From Actinobacteria bacterium HGW-Actinobacteria-5 (lineage in GTDB: Bacteria; Actinomycetota; Actinomycetes; Propionibacteriales; Propionibacteriaceae), in NCBI GenBank assembly GCA_002843035.1, contig PHEV01000020.1, forward strand, positions 1 to 40,965: a DNA stretch of 40,965 bases, read 5' to 3'. Within the stretch, counting starts at the first letter, position 1, and the number at the start of each line of letters is the position of its first letter. Shown here piece by piece: positions 34,902 to 40,965 of this stretch. The position numbers and the translations under genes were made by a program. Below the pieces are notes generated by a model, which saw only the letters and a list, made by a program, of their open reading frames with translations, ran no database searches and was not told where the DNA came from.

Positions 34902-36174
34902 GCCCGGCGTCGGCCGTCCGGATGGTCCCCGGACGCACCCGCGTGATCAGGTAGACCCAGGCAGCCAGCGAGAGCACCACGGCGCCGACGAAGGTCGCCG
35001 CGAGGCCGTACCGCTCCGCCCCCACGCCACCGGCGAGCGCGCCGAGCGGCATCAGTCCGAGGCCGAGGGTCCGGCTCGCTCCGCCGACCCGACCCAGCAG
35101 ATGGCCCGGCACCAGGCGCTGTCGCCACGACTGGGCGATCACGTTGCCGATGGTATTGGTCACCCCGACCGCGGCGAGCGCCGCGGCGACCACCCAGGGG
35201 TCCGGCCACCACACCGGCACGAGCAGGAGCACGATGCTGATCACGAGAGTGGCCTTGACGGTGAGCAGTTCGCCGAGCCAGTGCTGCGTCCGCTCGGCAA
35301 GGAGGGAGCCGAGCACGGCCCCCGCCGCGAAGCCGAGCATCATCAACGGGTACTGGGCCTCGGTCAGTCCGATCGCCGAACCCGGCCCGACCGCCCAGAG
35401 CACGAACACGGCGAAGTATCCGGTGAGGGCGAAGTTCATCACGCTGCCGGCGATCACCAGCGGGCGCATCACCGGGTGGGCGAAGAGGAACCGCAGGCCG
35501 GCACGCACTTCGGTGAGGGCGCTCGGACGGTCTGCCCCGACGTCGCCAGGGGCCTTGCGGAAGTCGCCACGCATCCCGACGGCCAGCACGAGCGCGGCCA
35601 GCGCCGCGAGGGCGGCCGACGTCCCGAACCCGATCCCCGCGCCGAGCACGACCAGCCCGCCGGCCAGTGGAGCACCAAGGAAGCTGTTGGCCACCTGCTG
35701 CACCCCGATCACGCGTCCGTTGGCCGCCGACAGGCGCTCTGCCGGCACCAGGTCGGGCACGATCGAGGTGGCGCCGAGGTCGGCGAACACCTCGGTGGCG
35801 CCGTAGGCGAGCACGAGCATGACCAGCCAGACCATGGTCAGCCCTGCGGTGGCGCCGAGCCACGCCCCGACCCCGAGCACGCCTGCCCTCACGGCCAGCG
35901 CGACCACCTGGACGCGACGGCGGTCCACCCGGTCGATCACGACCCCGGCGGCCAGCCCCAGCACGAGCCACGGCAACCACGTCGCCGCGGACAACAGTGA
36001 GATCTGGGTCGGCGAACCGGTCAGCGACAGCGCGAGCAGCGGCGCGAGCGTGCCGAGGATGCCGTCGCCGAGGTTCGCCAGCCCTGTGGACGCCAACTGC
36101 GCGGCGAAGGGACGCCCGAGCGGCGCCCGGCGGTAATCGGAGGCGAGCGCCTCGGCGGGGGTAGCTGCGGACAC
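34891..36174 (-). CDS. MFS transporter, EntS-like exporter group
   Basis: A 427-residue membrane protein with about 12 hydrophobic segments. The N-terminal half has FAAQLASTGLANLGDGILGT, GLAAGVVIDRVDRRRVQVVA (the MFS motif between helices 2 and 3) and VPAERLSAANGRVIGVQQVA, a segment common in the EntS/MFS_3 drug and siderophore exporters. GTG 36174 is chosen for its GAGGAGG ribosome site about 6 bases upstream. The longer open frame from 36471 overlaps the regulator gene. It is divergent from an ArsR-type regulator, with three operators between them, so it is probably repressed by that protein. The substrate is unknown. Confidence 0.9.
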   Translation of the reverse strand: MSAATPAEALASDYRRAPLGRPFAAQLASTGLANLGDGILGTLAPLLALSLTGSPTQISLLSAATWLPWLVLGLAAGVVIDRVDRRRVQVVALAVRAGVLGVGAWLGATAGLTMVWLVMLVLAYGATEVFADLGATSIVPDLVPAERLSAANGRVIGVQQVANSFLGAPLAGGLVVLGAGIGFGTSAALAALAALVLAVGMRGDFRKAPGDVGADRPSALTEVRAGLRFLFAHPVMRPLVIAGSVMNFALTGYFAVFVLWAVGPGSAIGLTEAQYPLMMLGFAAGAVLGSLLAERTQHWLGELLTVKATLVISIVLLLVPVWWPDPWVVAAALAAVGVTNTIGNVIAQSWRQRLVPGHLLGRVGGASRTLGLGLMPLGALAGGVGAERYGLAATFVGAVVLSLAAWVYLITRVRPGTIRTADAGLSS

Positions 36175-36200
36175 GTCGCCCTCCTCGTATGCTGGATACC

Positions 36201-36244
36201 GCAGAGGAATCTCTGCAAAGACTTCTATGCAAAGGTATCTCTGC
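36201..36244. promoter_or_regulatory. Array of three overlapping 16-bp palindromic operators
   Basis: GCAGAGGAATCTCTGC (36201-36216), GCAAAGACTTCTATGC (36215-36230) and GCAAAGGTATCTCTGC (36229-36244) share the pattern GCA-RAG-n4-CTM-TGC. They repeat every 14 bases and overlap by two. The first is a perfect 6-4-6 palindrome. The array fills the gap between the MFS and ArsR-type genes and would cover both promoters. Confidence 0.75.
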
Positions 36245-36246
36245 AT

Positions 36247-36831
36247 ATGCCGGATGGCAAGAGCACGCACCAACGCCGCACGCCACTCACGCCCGAGGCG
36301 CTGAAGGCGTTCGCGCATCCCCTGCGGATGGCGCTGTACGCCGAACTCGCCCAGCGCGGCCCGGCCACGGCCAGCCAGCTGGCCCGGGCCCTGGGTGAGA
36401 GCAGCGGCCAGACCAGCTACCACCTGCGCCAGCTCGAGCGGCACGGCTTCGTCGAGGATGATCCGCACCACACCGGTGGCCGCGAGCGCTGGTGGCGTCC
36501 GCTCGGTTTCGCGCTCAAGGAGACGGAGCTCTTCCTCAGCCCGGACACCGCGATCCCGGCCAGGGAGGTCATCCAGCAGTCGATCGCTGAGCGCGCCGCG
36601 GCCCTGACCGGGTGGCTGGAGGACTTCGACCCGGCGCTCGAGACCCCCGGCCAGCTCAGCGCCACGACCCTGGCCCTCACCGACGACGAGGCTGAGGAGC
36701 TCGGCAACGAGCTCACAGCCCTGATCGAGCGCCGCACCGACGAGTTCCGGGACCGGGAGCAGCGCCCTGGAACCCGGCGCTTCCGCATCTACGCCGACAT
36801 CGTCCCGGTGCCGGGCTGGACGCAGGACTGA
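36247..36831 (+). CDS. ArsR-type winged-helix transcriptional regulator
   Basis: A 194-residue DNA-binding protein. Residues ~13-85 form the winged helix: LTPEALKAFAHPLRMALYAE, then ATASQLARAL, the recognition helix SSGQTSYHLRQLERHGFVED and the wing GGRERWWRPLG. No cysteine metal site is seen. The C-terminal half is helical and acidic and may bind a ligand or form the dimer. The ATG lies 2 bases after the third palindromic operator, so the gene is almost surely self-regulated. The divergent MFS exporter is the obvious target. The signal it senses is unknown. Confidence 0.9.
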   Translation: MPDGKSTHQRRTPLTPEALKAFAHPLRMALYAELAQRGPATASQLARALGESSGQTSYHLRQLERHGFVEDDPHHTGGRERWWRPLGFALKETELFLSPDTAIPAREVIQQSIAERAAALTGWLEDFDPALETPGQLSATTLALTDDEAEELGNELTALIERRTDEFRDREQRPGTRRFRIYADIVPVPGWTQD

Positions 36832-36918
36832 CCCTCCGGGCCACGGCCTGCTCCCGCCCGCGGCCGGGAGCCGAGCCGGCGCACATCAGGATCGGATTCG
36901 TCCCGAAGCCTCCACACG

Positions 36919-36959
36919 GAACCGGGCCGCCCGTGCGACTCGCACGGACGGCCCGGTTC
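36919..36959. terminator. 20-bp hairpin between the ArsR-type gene and glgC
   Basis: The arm 36919-36938 (GAACCGGGCC...CGTGCGA) pairs with 36940-36959 with one mismatch and an effectively 3-base loop. It ends 7 bases before the glgC stop codon, so it can terminate both convergent genes. The stretch 36832-36918 before it shows no gene. Confidence 0.85.
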
Positions 36960-36966
36960 GTCAGCG

Positions 36967-38193
36967 TCACCAGTTGCCGGGGACCTCTTCGTTCTTGGCC
37001 ACCACCGTGAGCCCGTTCTCGACGTGGAATCCGCGAGCCCGGTCGTGCTCGGCGTTCACGCCGATCTCCACACCGTCCGGCACGACCACGTTCTTGTCGA
37101 GGATCGCCCGCCGGATCACGGCGTTGCGCCCGATCCGGCAGCCGGAGTAGATCACCGACTCCTCGATCTTCGCCCACTTGTCGATCATGACGTTCGGGGA
37201 GAGCACCGAACGATCCACGTCGCCACCGGAGATGATGCAGCCGGCACCGACGATCGAGTCCTCCGCGGTGCCCCGCAGCGTGAACTTCGCACCCGGCAGC
37301 TGGGCCTGTGAGGTCCAGATCGGCCATTTGCGGTTGTACAGGCTGAACTCAGGTTCGACCGAGACCAGATCCATGTGCGCCGCGTGGTACGCCTCGATGG
37401 TGCCGACGTCGCGCCAGTAGTTGCGGTCCTTCTCGGTCGACCCGGGCACGTTGTTGGCGGTGAAGTCGTAGACCTGGGCCGAACCCTGGGAGACGAAGCC
37501 GGGCACGATGTTGCCGCCCATGTCGTGGCGGGAGTCCGTGCTCGCCGCATCGTCGTTGAGCGCCTCGACGAAGGCCTTGCGGGTGAACACGTAGTTCCCC
37601 ATGGACGCGAACGACTCCTCCGGCGAGTCGCTCAGCGCGGGCGGGTCCTTCGGCTTCTCGAGGAAGGCCTTGATCTTCCCGTCCGGAGCGGCGTCGATGA
37701 TGCCGAACGCGCTCGCCTCCTTGCGAGGCACCCGGATGCCGGCGATCGTCGCGTCCAGACCCGAATCGATGTGGGCGTTGACCATGTCCTCGACGTTCAT
37801 CCGGTAGATGTTGTCGGCACCGAAGACCACCACGTAGTCGGGGTCCTCGTCGTTGATCAGGTTCATCGACTGGAAGATCGCGTCGGCGCTGCCCTGGTAC
37901 CACTGCTTGCCGGTGCGCTGCTGGGCCGGAACCGAGGTGACGTAGGAGCCGAGCAGTGGCGACATCCGCCAGGTCAGGGAGATGTGCCGGTCGAGCGAGT
38001 GGGACTTGTACTGGGTGAGCACACAGATCTTGGTCAGGTCGGAGTTCACCAGGTTCGACAGCACGAAGTCGATCAGCCGGTAGGTGCCGCCGAACGGGAC
38101 GGCAGGTTTGGCCCGGTCCGCCGTCAGTGGCATCAGACGCTTGCCCTCGCCACCAGCCAGAACAATGGACAGAACGTTCGGTCCGCTAGTCAT
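36967..38193 (-). CDS. glgC: Glucose-1-phosphate adenylyltransferase (ADP-glucose pyrophosphorylase)
   Basis: GlgC makes ADP-glucose, the donor for glycogen and, in actinobacteria, maltose-1-phosphate synthesis. The 408-residue protein has [67 protein letters not shown] and a left-handed beta-helix C-terminus. ATG 38193 has TAGGTT 6 bases upstream and no ribosome site. It is divergent from the glycogen synthase gene with 139 bases between starts, so both may be controlled together. Confidence 0.97.
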   Translation of the reverse strand: MTSGPNVLSIVLAGGEGKRLMPLTADRAKPAVPFGGTYRLIDFVLSNLVNSDLTKICVLTQYKSHSLDRHISLTWRMSPLLGSYVTSVPAQQRTGKQWYQGSADAIFQSMNLINDEDPDYVVVFGADNIYRMNVEDMVNAHIDSGLDATIAGIRVPRKEASAFGIIDAAPDGKIKAFLEKPKDPPALSDSPEESFASMGNYVFTRKAFVEALNDDAASTDSRHDMGGNIVPGFVSQGSAQVYDFTANNVPGSTEKDRNYWRDVGTIEAYHAAHMDLVSVEPEFSLYNRKWPIWTSQAQLPGAKFTLRGTAEDSIVGAGCIISGGDVDRSVLSPNVMIDKWAKIEESVIYSGCRIGRNAVIRRAILDKNVVVPDGVEIGVNAEHDRARGFHVENGLTVVAKNEEVPGNW

Positions 38194-38199
38194 ACCCAG

Positions 38200-38205
38200 A
38201 ACCTA
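38200..38205 (-). promoter_or_regulatory. -10 element of glgC
   Basis: TAGGTT on the minus strand ends 6 bases before ATG 38193. Confidence 0.5.
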
Positions 38206-38332
38206 GGACGTCGGGCGAGCCCTCACAAGGAAACCGGAGAATTGCCCGAGGCGATCTGAACCCGCCCTTGTCAGCGCGGGCGAACCGACCGTTCCCGCCC
38301 CGGCGGGGAGGGTTCTGTGACACGATCGCGCT

Positions 38333-39529
38333 ATGGCACTGCGAGTATCGATCCTCACCCGGGAGTACCCTCCCCACATCTACGGCGGCGCAGGGGTCCA
38401 CGTCGGCCAGTTGGTGCCCCAACTGCGCAAGTTCACCGAATCCGTCGAAGTCCAGTGCATGGGCGAGCCCCGCGAAGGTGCGACGGCTCACGCCGAGGAC
38501 TTCCCGCCCGGAGCCAATGCGGCCCTCCGGGTCCTGGGCGCCGACGTGTCGATGGCCAACGCCATCGGCGACGTCGACGTGATCCATTCCCACACCTGGT
38601 ATGCGAACTTCGCCGGGTTGATCGGCTCGAAGTTCCGGGACGTCCCGCACGTGGTCACCTCGCACTCCCTCGAGCCGCACCGCCCGTGGAAGGCCGAGCA
38701 GCTCGGTGGCGGCTACCGGGTCTCGTCCTGGGCCGAGAAGACCGCGTTCGAGGATGCGGCGGCGGTGATCTCGGTGAGCGAAGGCATGCGCTCCGACGTC
38801 CTCGCGTCCTACACCTCGCTCGACCCCGACCGGGTCCACGTGGTCAAGAACGGCATCGACCCCGAGGAGTTCAAGCCCGACCACAACACCGATGTCGTCG
38901 ATTCCCTCGGTGTCGACCGCGATCGGCCCCTGGTCGTGTTCGTCGGACGGATCACCCGGCAGAAGGGCCTGGTGCACCTGGTCCGTGCGGCCCAGCAGTT
39001 CGACGCCGACACCCAGTTGCTGCTGCTCGCCGGCGCCCCGGACACCCCGGAGATCGCCGCCGAGTTCGACACGGCGTTCGCCGAACTCAACCAGGCCCGG
39101 GCCGGCAACGTGACCTGGGTCCAGGAGATGCTGCCACGGGCATCCGTGCGACAGGTCCTCACCCACGCGACGGTCTTCGCCTGCCCGTCGGTCTACGAGC
39201 CGCTCGGCATCGTGAACCTCGAGGCGATGGCCTGCGAGACGGCCGTGGTGGCGTCCGCGGTGGGCGGCATTCCCGAGGTGGTCGTCGACGGCGACACCGG
39301 GACGCTGGTGCCCTATGACCCGAAGCAGGCCGCGGATCCCGCGTTCGTCGCGGGATTCGAGACGGCCTTCGCGGAGGCGATCAACCGGCTCACCCGAGAT
39401 CCCGCCCTGGCCGAGCGCTACGGGAAGGCCGGCCGCACGCGCTGCGTCGAGGAGTTCTCCTGGGAGAAGATCGCCCGCGAGACCGTCGCGGTCTACGAGA
39501 AGGCGATCGCGTTCCACCAGTCCCACTGA
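38333..39529 (+). CDS. glgA: Glycogen/maltose-1-phosphate synthase, GT4 family
   Basis: A 398-residue glycosyltransferase using ADP-glucose. It has the N-terminal REYPPHIYGGAGVHVGQLVP, VIHSHTWYANFAG, VVKNGIDPEEFKPD, the donor-binding FVGRITRQKGLVHLVRA and the C-terminal CPSVYEPLGIVNLEAMACET with the catalytic E-x7-E pair. Actinobacterial GT4 members of this type (GlgA/GlgM) make alpha-maltose-1-phosphate for the GlgE route as well as, or instead of, extending glycogen. Sequence alone does not decide. The -10-like CACGAT lies 6 bases before ATG 38333 but is weak. A hairpin follows. Confidence 0.93.
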   Translation: MALRVSILTREYPPHIYGGAGVHVGQLVPQLRKFTESVEVQCMGEPREGATAHAEDFPPGANAALRVLGADVSMANAIGDVDVIHSHTWYANFAGLIGSKFRDVPHVVTSHSLEPHRPWKAEQLGGGYRVSSWAEKTAFEDAAAVISVSEGMRSDVLASYTSLDPDRVHVVKNGIDPEEFKPDHNTDVVDSLGVDRDRPLVVFVGRITRQKGLVHLVRAAQQFDADTQLLLLAGAPDTPEIAAEFDTAFAELNQARAGNVTWVQEMLPRASVRQVLTHATVFACPSVYEPLGIVNLEAMACETAVVASAVGGIPEVVVDGDTGTLVPYDPKQAADPAFVAGFETAFAEAINRLTRDPALAERYGKAGRTRCVEEFSWEKIARETVAVYEKAIAFHQSH

Positions 39530-39539
39530 CGAAACGGCG

Positions 39540-39568
39540 GCGGGCCCCGGGGATCTCCCGGGGCCCGC
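39540..39568. terminator. Hairpin after glgA
   Basis: GCGGGCCCCGGG (39540-39551) pairs perfectly with CCCGGGGCCCGC (39557-39568) over a 5-base loop. It begins 10 bases after the glgA stop and lies between it and the convergent DUF3117 gene. Confidence 0.82.
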
Positions 39569-39588
39569 TGCGTGTCGATTCGTGCTGG

Positions 39589-39759
39589 TCAGGCGACGAC
39601 GACGCCCTCCAGGGCTGCCTTCAGTTCGGCCGCCTCGGTGGCGTTCATCTCGATGACGAGGCGCCCGCCGCCCTCGGCCGGGATGCGCATGGCGATCACG
39701 CGACCCTCCTTGGCCACCTCGATCGGGCCGTCACCGGTCCGCGGTTTCATCGCTGCCAT
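39589..39759 (-). CDS. DUF3117 small conserved protein
   Basis: A 56-residue protein starting MAAMKPRTGDGPIEVAKEGR, followed by VIAMRIPAEGGGRLVIEMNA and a short helix. This is the very conserved DUF3117 family of actinobacteria (Rv1211 in M. tuberculosis, also next to the glycogen genes). Its function is unknown. The longer frame from 39792 would add 11 residues not seen in homologues, so ATG 39759 is used. The sequence just upstream (39760-39790) is noticeably AT-rich for this genome and probably holds the promoter and ribosome site (TTGAGG). Confidence 0.92.
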   Translation of the reverse strand: MAAMKPRTGDGPIEVAKEGRVIAMRIPAEGGGRLVIEMNATEAAELKAALEGVVVA

Positions 39760-39879
39760 CGCATACCTCAATTTCTGCTTTTGTGGATCCAACTGGACCC
39801 ATTATTCCACTTCGCACCCTCAGCCGCGGGACACAGCCGCTCCCGGTGAGGCTGACGGGAGCGTGCGGGCGCGCGGTCC

Positions 39880-40146
39880 TCAGGCGCCGAGGTGCGGGTC
39901 GACGTCGCGGGCGTCCAGCTGCCGCGCGAGCAGGTCGAGCAGTTCGTCGACCTGTTGCATCGAGTACCCGCGGGCGACCACGCCGAAGCGCAGCCCGCGC
40001 AGGTCGTCACCGGTCAGCACGCCGTTCGGCAGATGCGGACGGGGGGTGTCGGTGACGGTGGCGGGCATCTCCCCCAGCCGTCCGCTCGCGGCGATCGCAG
40101 CCACGCCGAGGACCACCACGGCGCCCATCGCCAACACCCATTCCAT
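39880..40146 (-). CDS. Small membrane-anchored DivIVA-domain protein
   Basis: An 88-residue protein. One N-terminal membrane helix (WVLAMGAVVVLGVAAIAASG) is followed by a linker and a DivIVA-like domain: LTGDDLRGLRFGVVARGYSM then QQVDELLDLLARQLDARD. The FGVVARGYSMQQVDELLD core is the conserved membrane-binding and dimerising turn of DivIVA proteins, here without the long coiled coil. Similar genes sit near DUF3117 in mycobacteria (Rv1209, from memory). A role at the cell pole or septum is possible. ATG 40146 has TAGAGT 7 bases upstream. Confidence 0.88.
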   Translation of the reverse strand: MEWVLAMGAVVVLGVAAIAASGRLGEMPATVTDTPRPHLPNGVLTGDDLRGLRFGVVARGYSMQQVDELLDLLARQLDARDVDPHLGA

Positions 40147-40153
40147 GCCCGGA

Positions 40154-40159
40154 ACTCTA
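40154..40159 (-). promoter_or_regulatory. -10 element of the DivIVA-domain gene
   Basis: TAGAGT on the minus strand ends 7 bases before ATG 40146. Confidence 0.5.
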
Positions 40160-40187
40160 CCCAGCCCTGACCGTTGTCCGTCGATGC

Positions 40188-40946
40188 TCAGGACATCTGG
40201 GCCGTCGCTGCCACCGGGGCGTCCGGGCCTGGCCCGGTGACCAGCGCGACCGCCCGATCGGGATCATCGGTGAGCTGGAGCAGGTCGAGGTCGGGGCGGG
40301 AGACGTAGCCGTCGGCCAGGACCGCGTCGTGCAGCCACCCGAGCAGCGGGGTCCAGAAGCTGCTGCCGAACAGCACGATCGGGAAGGACGACACCTTGCG
40401 CGTCTGCACAAGGGTGAGCGCCTCGAAGACCTCGTCGAAGGTGCCGAAGCCGCCGGGCATCACCACGAAGCCTCGCGAGTACTTCAGGAACATGACCTTG
40501 CGCGCGAAGAAGTAGCGGAAGTTGATCCCCAGCGAGACGTACTTGTTCAGGGACTGTTCGAAGGGGAGCTCTATGCCCAGCCCGACGGACAGGCCACCGG
40601 CCTCGAGGGCCCCCTTGTTGGCCGCCTCCATGATGCCGGGGCCGCCTCCGGTGATCGTGGCGAAGCCGGCCTCCGCGAGTCCGCGTCCGATCCTGGTGGC
40701 CGCCTCGTACATCGGATCCTTGCGCGGGGTCCGGGCGGAGCCGAACACGCCGATGCCGGGGCCGATCTCGGCGAGAGTGCCGAAACCCTCCACGAACTCG
40801 GACTGGATGCGCAGCACCCGCCACGGGTCGGCGTGCACCCAGGCGCCATCGCCCTTGCTCTCCAGCAGCCGTTCGTCGGTGGTGGTGGCGAGCACCTGGT
40901 CATGGCGCCGAACCACCGGGCCCTGGGTGCGGCTTCGTTTGCTCAC
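40188..40946 (-). CDS. LOG-family protein (TIGR00730, cytokinin-activating phosphoribohydrolase fold)
   Basis: A 252-residue Rossmann-type protein. It shows IGVFGSARTP, the GGGPGIMEAANKGALEAGG loop and the diagnostic PGGFGTFDE (PGGxGTxxE) with the catalytic Glu and nearby Arg. LOG proteins remove ribose 5-phosphate from nucleotide monophosphates; the mycobacterial homologue Rv1205 makes cytokinins, and the wider family includes nucleotide hydrolases. GTG 40946 is preferred because GATAAT ends exactly 7 bases before it. ATG 40955 would start inside that -10 element and add three residues. Confidence 0.93.
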   Translation of the reverse strand: MSKRSRTQGPVVRRHDQVLATTTDERLLESKGDGAWVHADPWRVLRIQSEFVEGFGTLAEIGPGIGVFGSARTPRKDPMYEAATRIGRGLAEAGFATITGGGPGIMEAANKGALEAGGLSVGLGIELPFEQSLNKYVSLGINFRYFFARKVMFLKYSRGFVVMPGGFGTFDEVFEALTLVQTRKVSSFPIVLFGSSFWTPLLGWLHDAVLADGYVSRPDLDLLQLTDDPDRAVALVTGPGPDAPVAATAQMS

Positions 40947-40953
40947 GCCGGCC

Positions 40954-40959
40954 ATTATC
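40954..40959 (-). promoter_or_regulatory. -10 element of the LOG-family gene
   Basis: GATAAT on the minus strand ends 7 bases before GTG 40946. Confidence 0.5.
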
Positions 40960-40965
40960 CGCCCC

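Noticed and set aside
34891-36471. MFS gene starting at 36471
   Set aside because: The longer frame would cross the operator array and the regulator gene. GTG 36174 has a strong ribosome site and gives a normal MFS start.

Overview
The window comes from a very GC-rich actinobacterium (Actinomycetota). Almost every gene is an actinobacterial housekeeping or conserved-hypothetical family: GlnE, GlnA2, a MapB-type methionine aminopeptidase, PdxST/PdxR, PanBCD with a DUF2520 protein, RNase P RNA, TatB, Mrp, GlgC/GlgA, DUF3117, a small DivIVA-domain protein and a LOG protein. From memory, the right half keeps the content and rough order of the Mycobacterium tuberculosis Rv1205-Rv1232 region. The left half resembles the glnE/glnA2 neighbourhood. 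A member of Propionibacteriales or a related order is plausible, but I cannot fix the genus. I see no prophage, insertion sequence, CRISPR array, tRNA or defence island.

Layout. (1) 1-9733, nitrogen control and export: glnE (runs off the left edge), a divergent SCP2-like gene, a four-gene MacAB-like export operon (adaptor, ATPase, frameshifted permease, second adaptor), then glnA2 on the minus strand behind a candidate GlnR box. (2) 9834-14830: a small conserved gene, map, a lipoprotein with an internal duplication, a TetR-family remnant, a DUF6421 gene and a threonine-aldolase-like gene. (3) 14820-20662, vitamin biosynthesis: pdxS-pdxT divergent from the MocR-type regulator pdxR, then the DUF2520-panC-panD-panB operon. 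(4) 20814-28748: rnpB, an alanine-dehydrogenase-like gene, an RNB-domain ribonuclease, a coiled-coil zinc-ribbon gene, a 37-bp tandem repeat, aminopeptidase P, a stand-alone TrpB2 and a membrane protein with a Pro/Gly/Tyr-rich tail. (5) 28745-34901: a CitE-like lyase, mrp, a DUF1003 gene, a PRC/MgtE-N/CBS protein, tatB, dapA and an O-methyltransferase. (6) 34891-36831: an MFS exporter and a divergent ArsR-type regulator with three overlapping operators between them. (7) 36967-40946: glgC and glgA (divergent glycogen genes), DUF3117, a DivIVA-domain protein and a LOG-family protein.

The clearest signal across the whole window concerns transcription starts. At 15 genes a TAnnnT-like -10 hexamer lies 6 or 7 bases before the start codon and there is no Shine-Dalgarno sequence, so these genes are probably read as leaderless mRNAs. 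I used this to choose several starts (map, pepP, LOG protein, glnE). Genes inside operons, and a few with real leaders, carry AGGAG-type ribosome sites instead. Convergent gene pairs are mostly separated by long GC-rich hairpins without a U tract.

I found no convincing new multi-gene system. The most interesting items are the ArsR operator array, the shared -10 region between glnE and the SCP2-like gene, the GlnR-box candidate, the symmetrical pdxS/pdxR control region, the 37-bp tandem repeat, the duplicated-domain lipoprotein and the broken MacB-like permease in an otherwise intact operon.
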